This document shows positions 27,965 to 37,469 of a DNA stretch of 64,000 bases, piece by piece. Origin of the DNA: CAVVEQ01 sp963802095 (GTDB taxonomy: Bacteria > Chloroflexota > Anaerolineae > Anaerolineales > Anaerolineaceae). The notes below the pieces were generated by a model that was not told the DNA's origin, did not search any database, and saw only the letters and a list, made by a program, of their open reading frames with translations. The DNA lies in assembly GCA_963802095.1 (NCBI GenBank), contig CAWDHI010000009.1, positions 7,570-71,569 of the forward strand. Direction: 5' to 3'. Positions within the stretch are counted from its first letter, which is position 1; every line of letters begins with the position of its first letter. The position numbers were made by a program, and so were the translations under genes.

Positions 27965-28456
27965 ATGAACTTGGAAATCGAAGTGCTACCCATTGTAAAA
28001 CCACCTGAGACCAACTTCATCTTCGGTCTTTCACATTTTATAAAAACCGTGGAGGATATGCACGAAGCACTGGTCGGATCTGTTCCCGGGATCAAGTTCG
28101 GGCTGGCCTTCTGCGAGGCTTCCGGGAAAAGGCTTGTCCGCTGGTCGGGCACCGATGATGCTTCGATCAAGCTGGCAATTCAAAACGCGATTGCGGTAGG
28201 GGCGGGACATACTTTCTTTCTCTTCCTGGGGGAGGGATATTACCCTATCAACGTACTAAATGCGGTCAAGGGTCTACACGAGGTTTGCCAGATCTTTTGC
28301 GCAACCGCCAATGAAACGGAGATCCTGGTTGCGCAGACCAGGCAGGGCAGGGGGGTTCTCGGGGTTGTGGATGGGCAAAGTCCGATGGGGGTGGAAAAGG
28401 ATGATGATATTGCCTGGAGAAAAAGTTTTCTCCGGAAGATAGGATATAAATCATAA
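27965..28456 (+). CDS. Adenosine-specific kinase (PF04008 family)
   Basis: Small protein of the adenosine-specific kinase family known from archaea and some bacteria. VLPIVKPPETNFIFGLSHFIKTVEDMHEALVGSVPGIKFGLAFCEASG, GHTFFLFLGEGYYPINVLNAVK, FCATANETEILVAQT and GRGVLGVVDGQSP are strongly family-like. 163 residues from ATG 27965, with a GAGAAGAGG site. Adenosine phosphorylation is the described activity of the family; physiological role here is unknown. Confidence 0.88.
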   Translation: MNLEIEVLPIVKPPETNFIFGLSHFIKTVEDMHEALVGSVPGIKFGLAFCEASGKRLVRWSGTDDASIKLAIQNAIAVGAGHTFFLFLGEGYYPINVLNAVKGLHEVCQIFCATANETEILVAQTRQGRGVLGVVDGQSPMGVEKDDDIAWRKSFLRKIGYKS

Positions 28457-28492
28457 TCCTCGGAGGGTAACTCCGATGGATGGAGGAATATT

Positions 28493-29396
28493 ATGACCAA
28501 ATTCACGTTTATTCTACTGCTGGGGCTCCTGTTGCTGACAGCTTGTCAGTCCCCTAGTTCGTCTGACGCAGGTGTGCAAACCCGGGTGGCAGCCATCCTT
28601 ACGGATATACCAACGTACACTCCCCTTCCACCCACGGTTACGGCAACAATTCAGCTTCCAACCCTGGCAGTGAACACGCCTACAATGGAACCAACCGATA
28701 ACGCCCACACCGGAACCGACCGTGGGAACAGTGGAACCAACTGCAACCAAAACGGTCCCCGGTATTCCCACCGAGACCTTGCTGCCCTCTCCCACATCAC
28801 CTGCAGGGGACCCGCGTGCAGCACTTGGCACACCCACCTGGTCCGATCCAATGGATAATCCCAATAATTGGCCTGTCGGTTCCGATAATTTCACTTCCCT
28901 TTCAGTGGCTGATGGTGAATTGACTCTGGTTGGACTTACCTCCACAAATGGATGGAAATTGGCAAGTGCAAAAGCACTAAAGAATTTTTATCTGGAAGCC
29001 GATGGTCGTATGGTCTCCTGCTCCGGGATGGATGCCTGGGGATTGATCTTCCGGGTGCCTAATTATGACAAACCGGATCGGGGGTATTTATTTGGGATCA
29101 CCTGTGATGGAAACTATTATCTGAAATCCTGGGATGGCACAATGGAACCTGGGACCATGACCCAGATCATCTACCCTTATGCCAGCAAGGCAATCGTGAA
29201 GGGTTCCAACCAGACAAACCGGGTAGGTGTAATGGCTACCGGCGAGAATCTGAAATTTTTCATCAACGGGAAAATGGTGCACGAGATCGCAGATTCCACG
29301 TACCCACAAGGATATTTCGGATTGTTCATAAACAGTGAAAAAACCCCCAACCTTACCGCCAAGATCAACCAGGTGGATTACTGGAGCTCAAAATAA
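28493..29396 (+). CDS. Lipoprotein with Thr/Pro linker and DUF1080-like domain (frameshifted)
   Basis: Exported lipoprotein. The signal ends in the lipobox LLLTACQS. A long Thr/Pro-rich linker follows, then from about 28800 a jelly-roll-like domain (WSDPMDNPNNWPV, GWKLASAKALKNFYLEADG, RGYLFGITCDGNYYL, QTNRVGVMATG, YFGLFINSEKTPN) resembling the DUF1080/3-keto-disaccharide hydrolase concanavalin-type fold. The frame shifts +1 near 28695; reading ACCG as ACG joins MEPT to ITPTPEPT. Such domains usually bind carbohydrate. Confidence 0.72.
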
Positions 29397-29413
29397 TCCT
29401 GATGCCAAGAATC

Positions 29414-29445
29414 GAAACCGGTGGGCAACCACCGGTTTCTGTTAT
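29414..29445. terminator. Intrinsic terminator, convergent genes
   Basis: Perfect stem GAAACCGGTGG-gcaa-CCACCGGTTTC (29414-29439) just after the lipoprotein stop; followed by TGTTATATT. It also falls next to the end of the convergent hydrolase gene. Confidence 0.75.
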
Positions 29446-30151
29446 ATTATTCTTGCGTAGATTTCCACCCCATTCAGGTGCAAATTGTGCAGGAACACGG
29501 CATGGATGAAGTCAGCAGGGTGTGGAACCGCTCCAATTTCCGCAGCTTTTTCCAGCGGCATGTCGTATGTATCCACACAATCCACCGGCAGGATCACCCT
29601 GCGCTTGCAATTGGCGGGCGTTGGCATCCAGGCGCAGGTGCATGGCCAGTTGATAGGTACACAGATCTGTACAATCACCTACAACAATGAAGGTATCAAC
29701 ATTTGGATGACGGAAAAGCCATTCATTCAAGCCGGTGTTCAATCCGGAGGAAATGGAATTCTTCTCCATGATTGTGATTTGCTTGAAAAAAGGCAGGGCG
29801 CGTAGCTCTTCCACGGTTTCCGCTTCCTCGGTGCCACGAACGCAATGCGGAGGGTAAGCGCCAAATTCAACTGCGTTCGGTTCGTGGGTGTCCTGGAGGA
29901 AAAGGATATTGCGCACCTTGTTTATTCCAAGCATTTCGCAGCAATTTTGCAATCGGGGATATGATCGCTGCGACCCGTGCGCTGGCGAGTGGTCCGATCG
30001 AGCAAAAACCTTTGATCACATCCACTGAGATAACGGCGCACCTTTCTGGGTCTGCTGCCAGTTGCGTCATTTCAGTGGCAGGTAATTCGTCTATCCATTT
30101 TTCCAAAAAATGTATGTATTCGTCCGGTCGATCGATTTTGAAGGGTTTCAT
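29442..30151 (-). CDS. Isochorismatase-family cysteine hydrolase (two frameshifts)
   Basis: Cysteine hydrolase of the isochorismatase/nicotinamidase fold. The Asp is in CAVISVDVIKGFC, NILFLQDTHEPNAVEF and YPPHCVRGTEE continue the core, the Lys region is MEKNSISSG, and the catalytic Cys is in FIVVGDCTDLCTYQLAM. The C-terminal part reads RRVILPVDCVDTYD. Frames shift +1 near 29950 and again at CCC 29616-29618. Start is MKPFKIDRPDEY at 30151. Substrate not predictable; nicotinamidase is one option. Confidence 0.82.
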
Positions 30152-30252
30152 CATAACCTCGTTTGTGCGCAACTGATTATAGCAAAATTCGTTCACCCAT
30201 CATAAAATACAATATATTGAACAGACCGCACGGGTTCGCGAAAGGAAAACCG

Positions 30253-30867
30253 ATGGATCTATACCGGGCAATTTACGCACGCAGAAGCATACGAAAGTTC
30301 GCTGCCACTCCCATCCCGGAGGAAGTATTGTTGCGATTGCTACGTGCCATGCAGGCTGCGCCTTCCGGGAAGAATGCCCAACCTTGGAGATTTATCGTTG
30401 TGAGCGAGCTGGGAACCAGGAAAAAGATTGCGGATATCTGCACTTTCTTCACCTCAAGCGGCAGGGAAATCCGCCAGGATTGGATCGCTGACGCCCCAGT
30501 GATCATCGTGGTATGTGGCAACCCCGCGGAAGCATACGCAAAGATTCACCTGATGGACAAGGTGATTATTGCGAACCAGGATTATTTGGAGGAACTTCAA
30601 AAAACGGGACCAGTGGAATGGGAAAGTGGATTGCTGGTCGATCTCACCATCCCGATGGATCATCTCTCGCTAGCTGTGGTGGCGGAAGGATTGGGTGGCT
30701 GCTGGGTGGCCGGTTTGCGGGAGGATAAATTAAAAGAGATCCTGGATATCCCTCCCTCCTGGCGTTCCCCTGCAGTGATGCCTTTGGGGTATGCTCTTGA
30801 GCAACCGGAAGCTCGCAGAAGAAAAAACCAGGAACAAATTGTCTTCATGGAACGGTTTTCAGAATGA
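30253..30867 (+). CDS. Nitroreductase-family flavoprotein
   Basis: FMN-dependent NAD(P)H oxidoreductase. YRAIYARRSIRKFAATPIPEEVLLRLLRAMQAAPSGKNAQPWRFIVV is the FMN-binding N-terminus; LSLAVVAEGLGGCWVAG and MPLGYALEQPEARRRK complete the fold. 204 residues from ATG 30253, chosen because MDLYRAIY begins the domain. Physiological substrate unknown. Its stop overlaps the methyltransferase start (ATGA), so it leads a three-gene operon. Confidence 0.9.
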   Translation: MDLYRAIYARRSIRKFAATPIPEEVLLRLLRAMQAAPSGKNAQPWRFIVVSELGTRKKIADICTFFTSSGREIRQDWIADAPVIIVVCGNPAEAYAKIHLMDKVIIANQDYLEELQKTGPVEWESGLLVDLTIPMDHLSLAVVAEGLGGCWVAGLREDKLKEILDIPPSWRSPAVMPLGYALEQPEARRRKNQEQIVFMERFSE

Positions 30868-31710
30868 AACCTGACCGCATCTATTTTGGTGATAACCTGC
30901 CCATCCTCCGATCATTGGAGGATGCGTCGCATCGATTTGATCTATATTGATCCCCCTTTTAACACCGGCCGCACCCAGGCAAGGACGCGGATTCGCACAA
31001 TTCGATCAGAGGAAGGGGATCGTAAAGGTTTTTTGGGGCAGCAATACCAGACGGTCAAGTTGGGGAAAAGTGCGTACGCGGATTATTTTGATGATTTTCT
31101 GGAATTCATCACCCCCAGGCTTGTGGAGGCACACCGTACGTTAAAACCGCAGGGCAGCTTATTCTTCCATATCGATTACCGTGAGGTTCACTATTGTAAA
31201 GTTGCCCTGGATGCGATCTTTGGACGGACTGCATTCATCAATGAAATTATTTGGGCGTACGATTTTGGAGCGCGAACGAAAAAACGTTGGCCGCCAAAGC
31301 ACGATAATATTCTCTGGTACGCGAAGAATCCTGCAGGATACATCTTCAATTACGAGGAAATCGATCGAATTCCCTACATGGCTCCGGGCCTTGTAGGTCC
31401 GGAAAAAGCTGCGAAAGGGAAAACTCCCACCGATACCTGGTGGCATTCGATTGTGGGTACAAACAGCCGGGAAAGAACCGGTTATCCAACCCAAAAGCCA
31501 AAGGGCATCATCAGCAGGATAATCCAGGCGTCTTCTCGACCTGGCGATCGCGTCCTTGATTTTTTTGCCGGGAGCGGAACAACAGGGGCAGTGTGCCTGG
31601 AATTGGGCAGGAATTTTGTGCTTGTGGATAATAACCCTGCCGCCATGAAAGTGATGGCAGATCGATTCAAGAATAATTCCTCAATTGAATGGATCGGATT
31701 TGAACCATAA
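30864..31710 (+). CDS. Orphan N6-adenine/N4-cytosine DNA methyltransferase (frameshifted)
   Basis: Modifies DNA using SAM. The N-terminus MKPDRIYFGDNLPILRSLED is in one frame; near 30927-30931 a +1 shift leads to IDLIYIDPPFNTGRTQ, which holds catalytic DPPF. SAM motif I is VLDFFAGSGTTGAVCLELG near the C-terminus, so motif IV precedes I as in beta-class enzymes. Also typical are YLHIDY-like FFHIDYREVHYCK and GYPTQKP. No restriction enzyme gene adjoins it, so it is an orphan. About 281 residues. Confidence 0.86.
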
Positions 31711-32389
31711 CCCTGGAGTGGATGATTTGGTTTCCCAATTACGCGATCACAGCCGCCCGGAAGGCATTGCCAGCCAGCAACGTTACGGGATCGCAGGCAG
31801 GAATATGCTGGGGGTGAGTATCTATGATATTCGCAGGATCGCCAAGGGCATCCATGACCATGAACTGGCATTGGCATTATGGGATACCGAAATTCACGAT
31901 GCGAGGCTGATGGCCTGTTTTGTGGATATCCCCGAAAAGGTGACCCGTGGACAAATGGACGAATGGGCAAATGATTTCGATACCTGGGACCTATGCGACC
32001 AGGCGACCACCAGCCTATTTCACCTGACGCCTTTCGCGATCCGGGCAATCTTTGATTGGGCGGAACGGGAGGAGGAATTCGTCCGCCGGGCAGCTTTTGC
32101 GACCATCGCAGGGCTTGCCTGGCACAATCGCACCATGACCGATTCGGAGTTCATGCCATTCTTCGGCCTGATCAAAACGTATTCGACCGATCTCCGCAAT
32201 TATGTGAAGAAAGGGGTGAATTGGGCTCTGCGGAATATCGGCAAGCGGAATGAAACCTTGCTCGAGGAGAGCATCCAATGTGCAGAGGATCTGCTTCAAT
32301 TGAATGACCGGACCGCCCGCTGGATCGCGAAGGACGCGCTGCGCGAGTTTGAAAATCGGAAGTTAAAGGGCGTCACCCCTCGGGGTTAA
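31685..32389 (+). CDS. AlkD-like DNA alkylation repair protein
   Basis: HEAT-like-repeat DNA glycosylase family that removes alkylated bases. SQQRYGIAGRNMLGVSIYDIRRIAKGI, then LALALWDTEIHDARLMACFVD, NDFDTWDLCDQATTSLF and the helix FVRRAAFATIAGLAWHN match AlkD. Start uncertain: TTG 31685 overlaps the methyltransferase by 26 nt; GTG 31718 or TTG 31727 behind GGAG are alternatives. The end overlaps lipA convergently by 27 nt. Pairing with a DNA methyltransferase suggests joint DNA maintenance. Confidence 0.85.
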   Translation: MNGSDLNHNPGVDDLVSQLRDHSRPEGIASQQRYGIAGRNMLGVSIYDIRRIAKGIHDHELALALWDTEIHDARLMACFVDIPEKVTRGQMDEWANDFDTWDLCDQATTSLFHLTPFAIRAIFDWAEREEEFVRRAAFATIAGLAWHNRTMTDSEFMPFFGLIKTYSTDLRNYVKKGVNWALRNIGKRNETLLEESIQCAEDLLQLNDRTARWIAKDALREFENRKLKGVTPRG

Positions 32390-33325
32390 AGATGAAAATA
32401 AAATTACTTCGGAGCCGGATTGCAAACCTGCATGGTAGGATGAGCGTACCAGGGGAGCGCTTTCCACCCAGCGGAAACCTAGACCTAATCCAAACGTTCT
32501 CAGCGCTTCGAATTCTTCCAGGGTGTAATACTTCTCGATAGGCAGGTGTTTGCGGCTGGGTTGAAGGTATTGCCCAATGGTGAGGATTTCCACACCCCAG
32601 TTTCTCAAATCACCCATCACGGATTTGATCTCCTGCATTGTTTCCCCAAGTCCAACCATCAACCCAGATTTTGTAATCGTGCCGGGGTAAAAAACGCGCG
32701 CATTACGTAGCACTGCTTCTGACCACTCATAATGATCCTGCGGCTGGACACTCCGGAAAAGCCTCGGAACGGTTTCGATATTATGGTTCAGGACCTCGGG
32801 TTTGGCATCCATTACGATCTTCAGCGCATCCAAGTCGCCTTTGAAATCCGGGATTAGAACTTCGACCGTGCAGCCGGGAACCTCTTTGTGGATGCCGCGA
32901 ATGACAGCGGCAAAAACGGACGCTCCGCCATCCGGCAGCTCGTCGCGGTTCACGCTGGTGATGACGGCGTGTTTTAAACGCATGGCTTTCACTGCCTGAA
33001 CCACTCGATCGGCTTCTTTGGGATCAAGCGGAAGGGGACGCCCATGGCGGATATCGCAGAATCCACAAGAGCGGGTACAAATATCTCCCAGGATGAGAAA
33101 TGTGGCGGTTCCGCTTCCCCAGCATTCCCCCAGATTGGGGCAATGAGCTTCCTCGCAGACTGTATGCAAGGATTTACTGCGCATCAGCTCCTGAATGTGC
33201 TCAAACTCTTTGCCCCCCGGTGCGCGGACGCGGATGTAATCCGGCCTGCGGGGAGGAGGGGTGGTAGACGGTATTGATTTAAGTCGATCCCGGGTTATGT
33301 GGTCAGCCATTGATTTCGGGTCCAT
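32363..33325 (-). CDS. lipA: Lipoyl synthase
   Basis: Radical SAM enzyme that inserts two sulfurs into octanoyl groups on lipoyl domains. The auxiliary cluster motif CEEAHCPNLGEC (about residue 57), radical SAM motif CTRSCGFCDI, and the C-terminal RSSYHA serine are all present. 320 residues. lipB and lipoyl-dependent complexes are not in the window. Its 3' end overlaps the convergent AlkD-like gene. Confidence 0.96.
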   Translation of the reverse strand: MDPKSMADHITRDRLKSIPSTTPPPRRPDYIRVRAPGGKEFEHIQELMRSKSLHTVCEEAHCPNLGECWGSGTATFLILGDICTRSCGFCDIRHGRPLPLDPKEADRVVQAVKAMRLKHAVITSVNRDELPDGGASVFAAVIRGIHKEVPGCTVEVLIPDFKGDLDALKIVMDAKPEVLNHNIETVPRLFRSVQPQDHYEWSEAVLRNARVFYPGTITKSGLMVGLGETMQEIKSVMGDLRNWGVEILTIGQYLQPSRKHLPIEKYYTLEEFEALRTFGLGLGFRWVESAPLVRSSYHAGLQSGSEVILFSSLTPRGDAL

Positions 33326-33440
33326 TATAAGACCAACCCGAATTCTTATTGTGATTTTGTATGATTTTAAGGTTTAATCATCTAGAGAAATAATGGCGAC
33401 TTGATATTAAGAACAATGAATGGTTCGTTGGTGAAAGGGA

Positions 33441-35897
33441 TCATTTTTTGAGTTTATTCCAATCCTCAGGTAACTGAAAACCAGCTCGAAGAAGTAATTC
33501 ACCCACCTTGTTGATGATCTCCTCGCGCGTATCAAGCGATTCAACAGAGCATGGAGCTGTATGCGCCTCAACGTTAGTTTCTTCAACCGTAAGATTTTCA
33601 AGATCAATGGAGGTAATCTTTTGACATTGAATGGCTTTCATGGCACTTAATTGTTTGAAAGGGAGCTCGGCGGTGTTTTTCGGCATCGTCCAAAGTCCTG
33701 ATACCTGGACAGGTTCAACCGGTTCGACAGAAAAAATTGTCCTATTCGGTGGGATGGAAGATATTAAGGAAGACCCATCCATCCATTCGGGGATTTCCAT
33801 CCCCAGGTAGTCCAGAATCGTTGGGGGGATATCCATGTTTTGAGTGTTTTCGTGGATTCTGCCGGTGTTGCTGCCTTCCGGAAAGTGGATGATTAATGGC
33901 AGTCTCTTGGAATTCGTCCACTCCGTACCATGATCTGTATAAATAGCGATGATTGTGTTCTCATATATATTAAGTGATTTAAGGTACTCGACCAGATATG
34001 CAATATCGGAATCAAAGTTAATGATGGAGTCATCATAATAATCTGTCATCCATATTTGATCCTGGGTCTTCCCAGTGGAGAATCGTTGAATTGTTGTTTC
34101 AAAAGTAGGTCCATGAGTGCCCATCTGATGCATGTGAATAAATATAGGTTGTCCTTTATTTTTCGCATCCGCAAGATAACCTCGTACGCATCGCAGCCTT
34201 GCCTGATCAGAAATCGTATACCCTGAGACATCATTGACTGTTGCGATTGCACTTTTAATATCCCTAAGGAAAAAAATGTGCAGGAGTCGTTCTGTGACCC
34301 GTTTTTGAATTTGATAGAGCAGATATTGTTCTTGTTCGAAATATTCACTCAAACCTAAATCCACAGTTAAATTATGCCCTTTCTCGATGCAATTTACTTC
34401 ATCGAAAGCGCCACTAAGATTCACATTGTTTGCGTCGATGTAATATGGCACGCCCAAAGACACTGTTTTGTATCCTGCACGACGAAGGATCCCGGGAAGG
34501 TGCAAAAATCTATCATCACCTTGCAGGATATCCGGAGAAAAAAGAACCCCTGTTATAAATGGAAATCGGCCGGTAAATAATGAGGTTTCGGAACCTAAAG
34601 AGTGATCGGTATTTGGGAAATTATTTTCACTCACCAGCGAGGTCTCTGCCAGTTCTCGCAGAAATGGGGTGGTATCTCGTTCATATCCATAAAGCGACAG
34701 ATTGCTGGAGTTCAAGCCATCCGAGGAAATCAAAATGATATTAGGCGGATTTTCTTTTTCGAGCGAAATGAAAGGTAATCCTTGAGATTGCTCCTTCCCT
34801 GAGATTCGAGTAACAACGAGGGGAAGGGAGAAAACAAGGATTCCCAAGGCCAGCCACTTATAAAAACGGAAACCTCCTGCAATCCGCGGACTTGAATATC
34901 TATCTACAATTTTAAATAGAAAGTAAAGGAAAAGTGAAACGATACCGATGGAAAATAAGATTCTGACTGGTGCGCTAGAACCGGCCACCCCAAGCGAAAG
35001 AACCGTATTTAGGAAATTATCGAGAAGAAGAAAACTCAGACATGTAGCGAAAAACGCAAATGGAATGCCAATAAAATATCGGCCGATCTGAGGACGAATT
35101 CTTGAAACCACGGCCCCAATGCTAAAAAATAAAATAAGAAGTATGACTGCTATGATCGTCATCAACACCGAGGTGACAAGTAATATCCTTACTTTTTCCC
35201 AGAATGGAAAATATTCCATAAAAGATGGCATTGTGATAAGGAACAACCATTCCATGAAAATAAAAAAGAATGTGAGAATGACTATATCCACGAAGGCTCG
35301 AAGCAGGGATTCTCTCCAATGGGGCTGCTGGAACTCTGTTGTGTTTTCAATCAAAGACTCCGGAACTTCAAAGAAGGGTTTAAAAACCCCTTGAAAAGGA
35401 TGCATATTTCTAAGATTGATCTTTTTTCGGAATATTCCCAGTGTAACGATCATTCCGGCGAGGAGGATTACAGTAACCTGGCCGACGATATTTCCTGAAA
35501 GAATGTTGAGTCTGATGAGAATTTCGAAAACCCGTTCCTCGATAGGGCGGGCGATATTTTCTGAAGGGATAAACATCACCGGTAATTCGTTCTCGGATCC
35601 TTCCTGCAGAAAAAAAGTTCCTTCCTGACGATATCTAGGATCATCTGTATAGGATCGAATTAATACTTTACCATCCTCCACTACTAAAATCGATTCAGGG
35701 TTGAATATTCTCCTGTCTAAAGGAATTTCAAAGTGAAAGGATGTGCCATCGAACCTCAATGACTCATTATCGATCCGGATTGATTTATAAAATATCTTTG
35801 CTCCTGGAAAAACCAAGACTAAAAGACAAATTAATAATCCCCCAAGGTATCCGATCATGAGTGGGAGAAAAAACTTTTGATTTGAGCGGGTGTTCAA
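33441..35897 (-). CDS. Membrane sulfatase-fold protein (LtaS/phosphoglycerol transferase-like)
   Basis: 818 residues. An extracytoplasmic beta-rich N-terminal part after one membrane helix, five to six further helices (about residues 200-380), then a PF00884 alkaline-phosphatase/sulfatase domain: NIILISSDGLNSSNLSLYGYERDTTPFL binds metal, NTDHSLGSETSLFTG holds the likely nucleophile region, and IAIYTDHGTEW gives the second metal site. No CxPxR motif, so it is not a formylglycine sulfatase. Phosphoglycerol- or phosphoethanolamine-type transfer onto surface polymers is the likely role. Confidence 0.75.
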   Translation of the reverse strand: MNTRSNQKFFLPLMIGYLGGLLICLLVLVFPGAKIFYKSIRIDNESLRFDGTSFHFEIPLDRRIFNPESILVVEDGKVLIRSYTDDPRYRQEGTFFLQEGSENELPVMFIPSENIARPIEERVFEILIRLNILSGNIVGQVTVILLAGMIVTLGIFRKKINLRNMHPFQGVFKPFFEVPESLIENTTEFQQPHWRESLLRAFVDIVILTFFFIFMEWLFLITMPSFMEYFPFWEKVRILLVTSVLMTIIAVILLILFFSIGAVVSRIRPQIGRYFIGIPFAFFATCLSFLLLDNFLNTVLSLGVAGSSAPVRILFSIGIVSLFLYFLFKIVDRYSSPRIAGGFRFYKWLALGILVFSLPLVVTRISGKEQSQGLPFISLEKENPPNIILISSDGLNSSNLSLYGYERDTTPFLRELAETSLVSENNFPNTDHSLGSETSLFTGRFPFITGVLFSPDILQGDDRFLHLPGILRRAGYKTVSLGVPYYIDANNVNLSGAFDEVNCIEKGHNLTVDLGLSEYFEQEQYLLYQIQKRVTERLLHIFFLRDIKSAIATVNDVSGYTISDQARLRCVRGYLADAKNKGQPIFIHMHQMGTHGPTFETTIQRFSTGKTQDQIWMTDYYDDSIINFDSDIAYLVEYLKSLNIYENTIIAIYTDHGTEWTNSKRLPLIIHFPEGSNTGRIHENTQNMDIPPTILDYLGMEIPEWMDGSSLISSIPPNRTIFSVEPVEPVQVSGLWTMPKNTAELPFKQLSAMKAIQCQKITSIDLENLTVEETNVEAHTAPCSVESLDTREEIINKVGELLLRAGFQLPEDWNKLKK

Positions 35898-36017
35898 TAA
35901 ACTTCTCGCATCGATGGTTAAGATGGAACTCGTTTTGAATTTCTTTGCAGGTATTAGAGTATAGATGCTGCCAATATTTCCGTCAATTTTGAAAATTGCC
36001 TGTGCTATACTCTGCCC

Positions 36018-36707
36018 ATGTTGAATTTGATCTCAACCCCCATTGGCAACCTGGGGGATATCAGCCCAAGGGCTTTGGAAGCCCTATCCAATGCGGACCT
36101 GGTAATCTGCGAGGATACCCGTAAAACCGGTTTCCTCCTCAAACATTTCGAATTATCAAAACCCATGCTGACATTCCGGGTGGATAACGAAAAGAGGGCG
36201 CTCCCGCGGATTCTTCGCCTTATGGAAGAGGGAAAGAACATCGCGCTGGTCACCGATTCCGGCACCCCTGGAATATCTGACCCCGGTTTTCTGGCGGTTC
36301 GTGCTGCGCTGGAAAAAGGTTACGAAGTGAATGCGGTACCCGGTCCCAGTGCGTTCGTCATGGCACTGACCTTATCCGGGCTGCCCACCACCAGTTTTAT
36401 TTTCCGCGGTTTTCCACCTCATAAATCCGGTCCTCGCAAACGGTTCTTCGAGGTGGATGCGCTTTCTCCACATACGTTGATTTTTTATGAGAGCCCATAC
36501 CGGTTGCAGGTTTCCATTCAGGATGCCCTTGCAGTTTTTGGGGATCGGCGGGCTGCATGTGCTAATGACCTGACCAAAAAGTTTGAGCAGGTTAAACATG
36601 GCACCTTGAGTGAATTGTTGGAATTCTATAATTCAGAACCACCTCGGGGGGAATATGCGATTGTTATAGAGGGGTGCCCGAAGGATCACTCTAACCGGTC
36701 AGGGTGA
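36018..36707 (+). CDS. rsmI: 16S rRNA (cytidine1402-2'-O)-methyltransferase
   Basis: Methylates the 2'-OH of C1402 in the decoding centre of 16S rRNA. Starts MLNLISTPIGNLGDISPRALEAL; other blocks are VICEDTRKTGFLLKHF, LVTDSGTPGISDPG, AVPGPSAFVMALTLSGLPT, FRGFPPHKSG and FYESPYRLQ. 229 residues: shorter than the usual 275-290, missing the small C-terminal extension, which is common in some phyla. Converges with and overlaps the transporter gene by 17 nt. Confidence 0.94.
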   Translation: MLNLISTPIGNLGDISPRALEALSNADLVICEDTRKTGFLLKHFELSKPMLTFRVDNEKRALPRILRLMEEGKNIALVTDSGTPGISDPGFLAVRAALEKGYEVNAVPGPSAFVMALTLSGLPTTSFIFRGFPPHKSGPRKRFFEVDALSPHTLIFYESPYRLQVSIQDALAVFGDRRAACANDLTKKFEQVKHGTLSELLEFYNSEPPRGEYAIVIEGCPKDHSNRSG

Positions 36708-37419
36708 ACCGGGTGTGCCGATCGTAATAATCTTCATTCTCGGCTTTTTTCAAATAGCTTACCCCCCAGTATGTGGCCGGCGTCATCAATATTTCCACAC
36801 CGCATTTAAACAAATAATTCGTCAGCAGCAGGCTGGGGAAGATCACCCAGGGGAACACACCTGCCAGGCTTGCAACCGTGATAAAAACGAGGGTATCCAC
36901 GCCTTGTCCTACCAGGGTACTCCCGATCGTCCGCATCCACAACCAACGGCCATTCGTTGCTATCTTTATTTTTGCCAGCACGACCGAATTGGTATATTCT
37001 CCAAAAAGATAGGCCACCAAACTTGCCAAAACGATGCCCCCGGTACTGATTCCCCCCAGGATGGCATCGTAGGCTGGCTGACCGGCATACACGAGCCAGT
37101 TGCTCTCGCCAGGCAGATTACGTACCAGGAAGAAAATAAATGATGTGAGCGCCAGGCAGAAGAAACCAACCCAGATAACCCGGCGGGTTCTTTTAAACCC
37201 ATACACCTCGGTTAATAGATCTCCAAATATGTAACTGATCGGGAAGAGTATAGTTCCGGCATCAAATGCCATGGGGATCCCGGCGATGGAAAAACCCCAA
37301 TCAACGATCTTGGCTGCAGATGCGATATTACTGACTATCAGGATGGTCACGAAAAGTGCCATGATAATGTCGTAATACCGGTAGTTGCGGACGGATTCAG
37401 CCGGATTTTGATTTCCCAT
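36691..37419 (-). CDS. VUT-family queuosine precursor transporter (YhhQ type)
   Basis: Inner-membrane importer for queuosine precursors in characterised YhhQ members. Six to seven membrane helices; diagnostic ILFPISYIFGDLLTEVYGFKRTRRVIW and YLFGEYTNSVVLAKIK, plus RTIGSTLVGQGVDTLVF. 242 residues when started at ATG 37419; the frame stays open to 37470 but this would run into rsmE. Its nearest relatives in function in this window are the tgt-like gene at 41.3 kb. Confidence 0.9.
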   Translation of the reverse strand: MGNQNPAESVRNYRYYDIIMALFVTILIVSNIASAAKIVDWGFSIAGIPMAFDAGTILFPISYIFGDLLTEVYGFKRTRRVIWVGFFCLALTSFIFFLVRNLPGESNWLVYAGQPAYDAILGGISTGGIVLASLVAYLFGEYTNSVVLAKIKIATNGRWLWMRTIGSTLVGQGVDTLVFITVASLAGVFPWVIFPSLLLTNYLFKCGVEILMTPATYWGVSYLKKAENEDYYDRHTRFTLTG

Positions 37420-37469
37420 TGGGTTGGGGACAAGTATAATCAGTTTTGATACCTGGATGGACTGTAACA

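Noticed and set aside
27820..28170. Upstream extension of the GT-C-like gene
   Set aside because: It is antisense to the adenosine-kinase gene and lacks a ribosome binding site; GTG 27819 has one.
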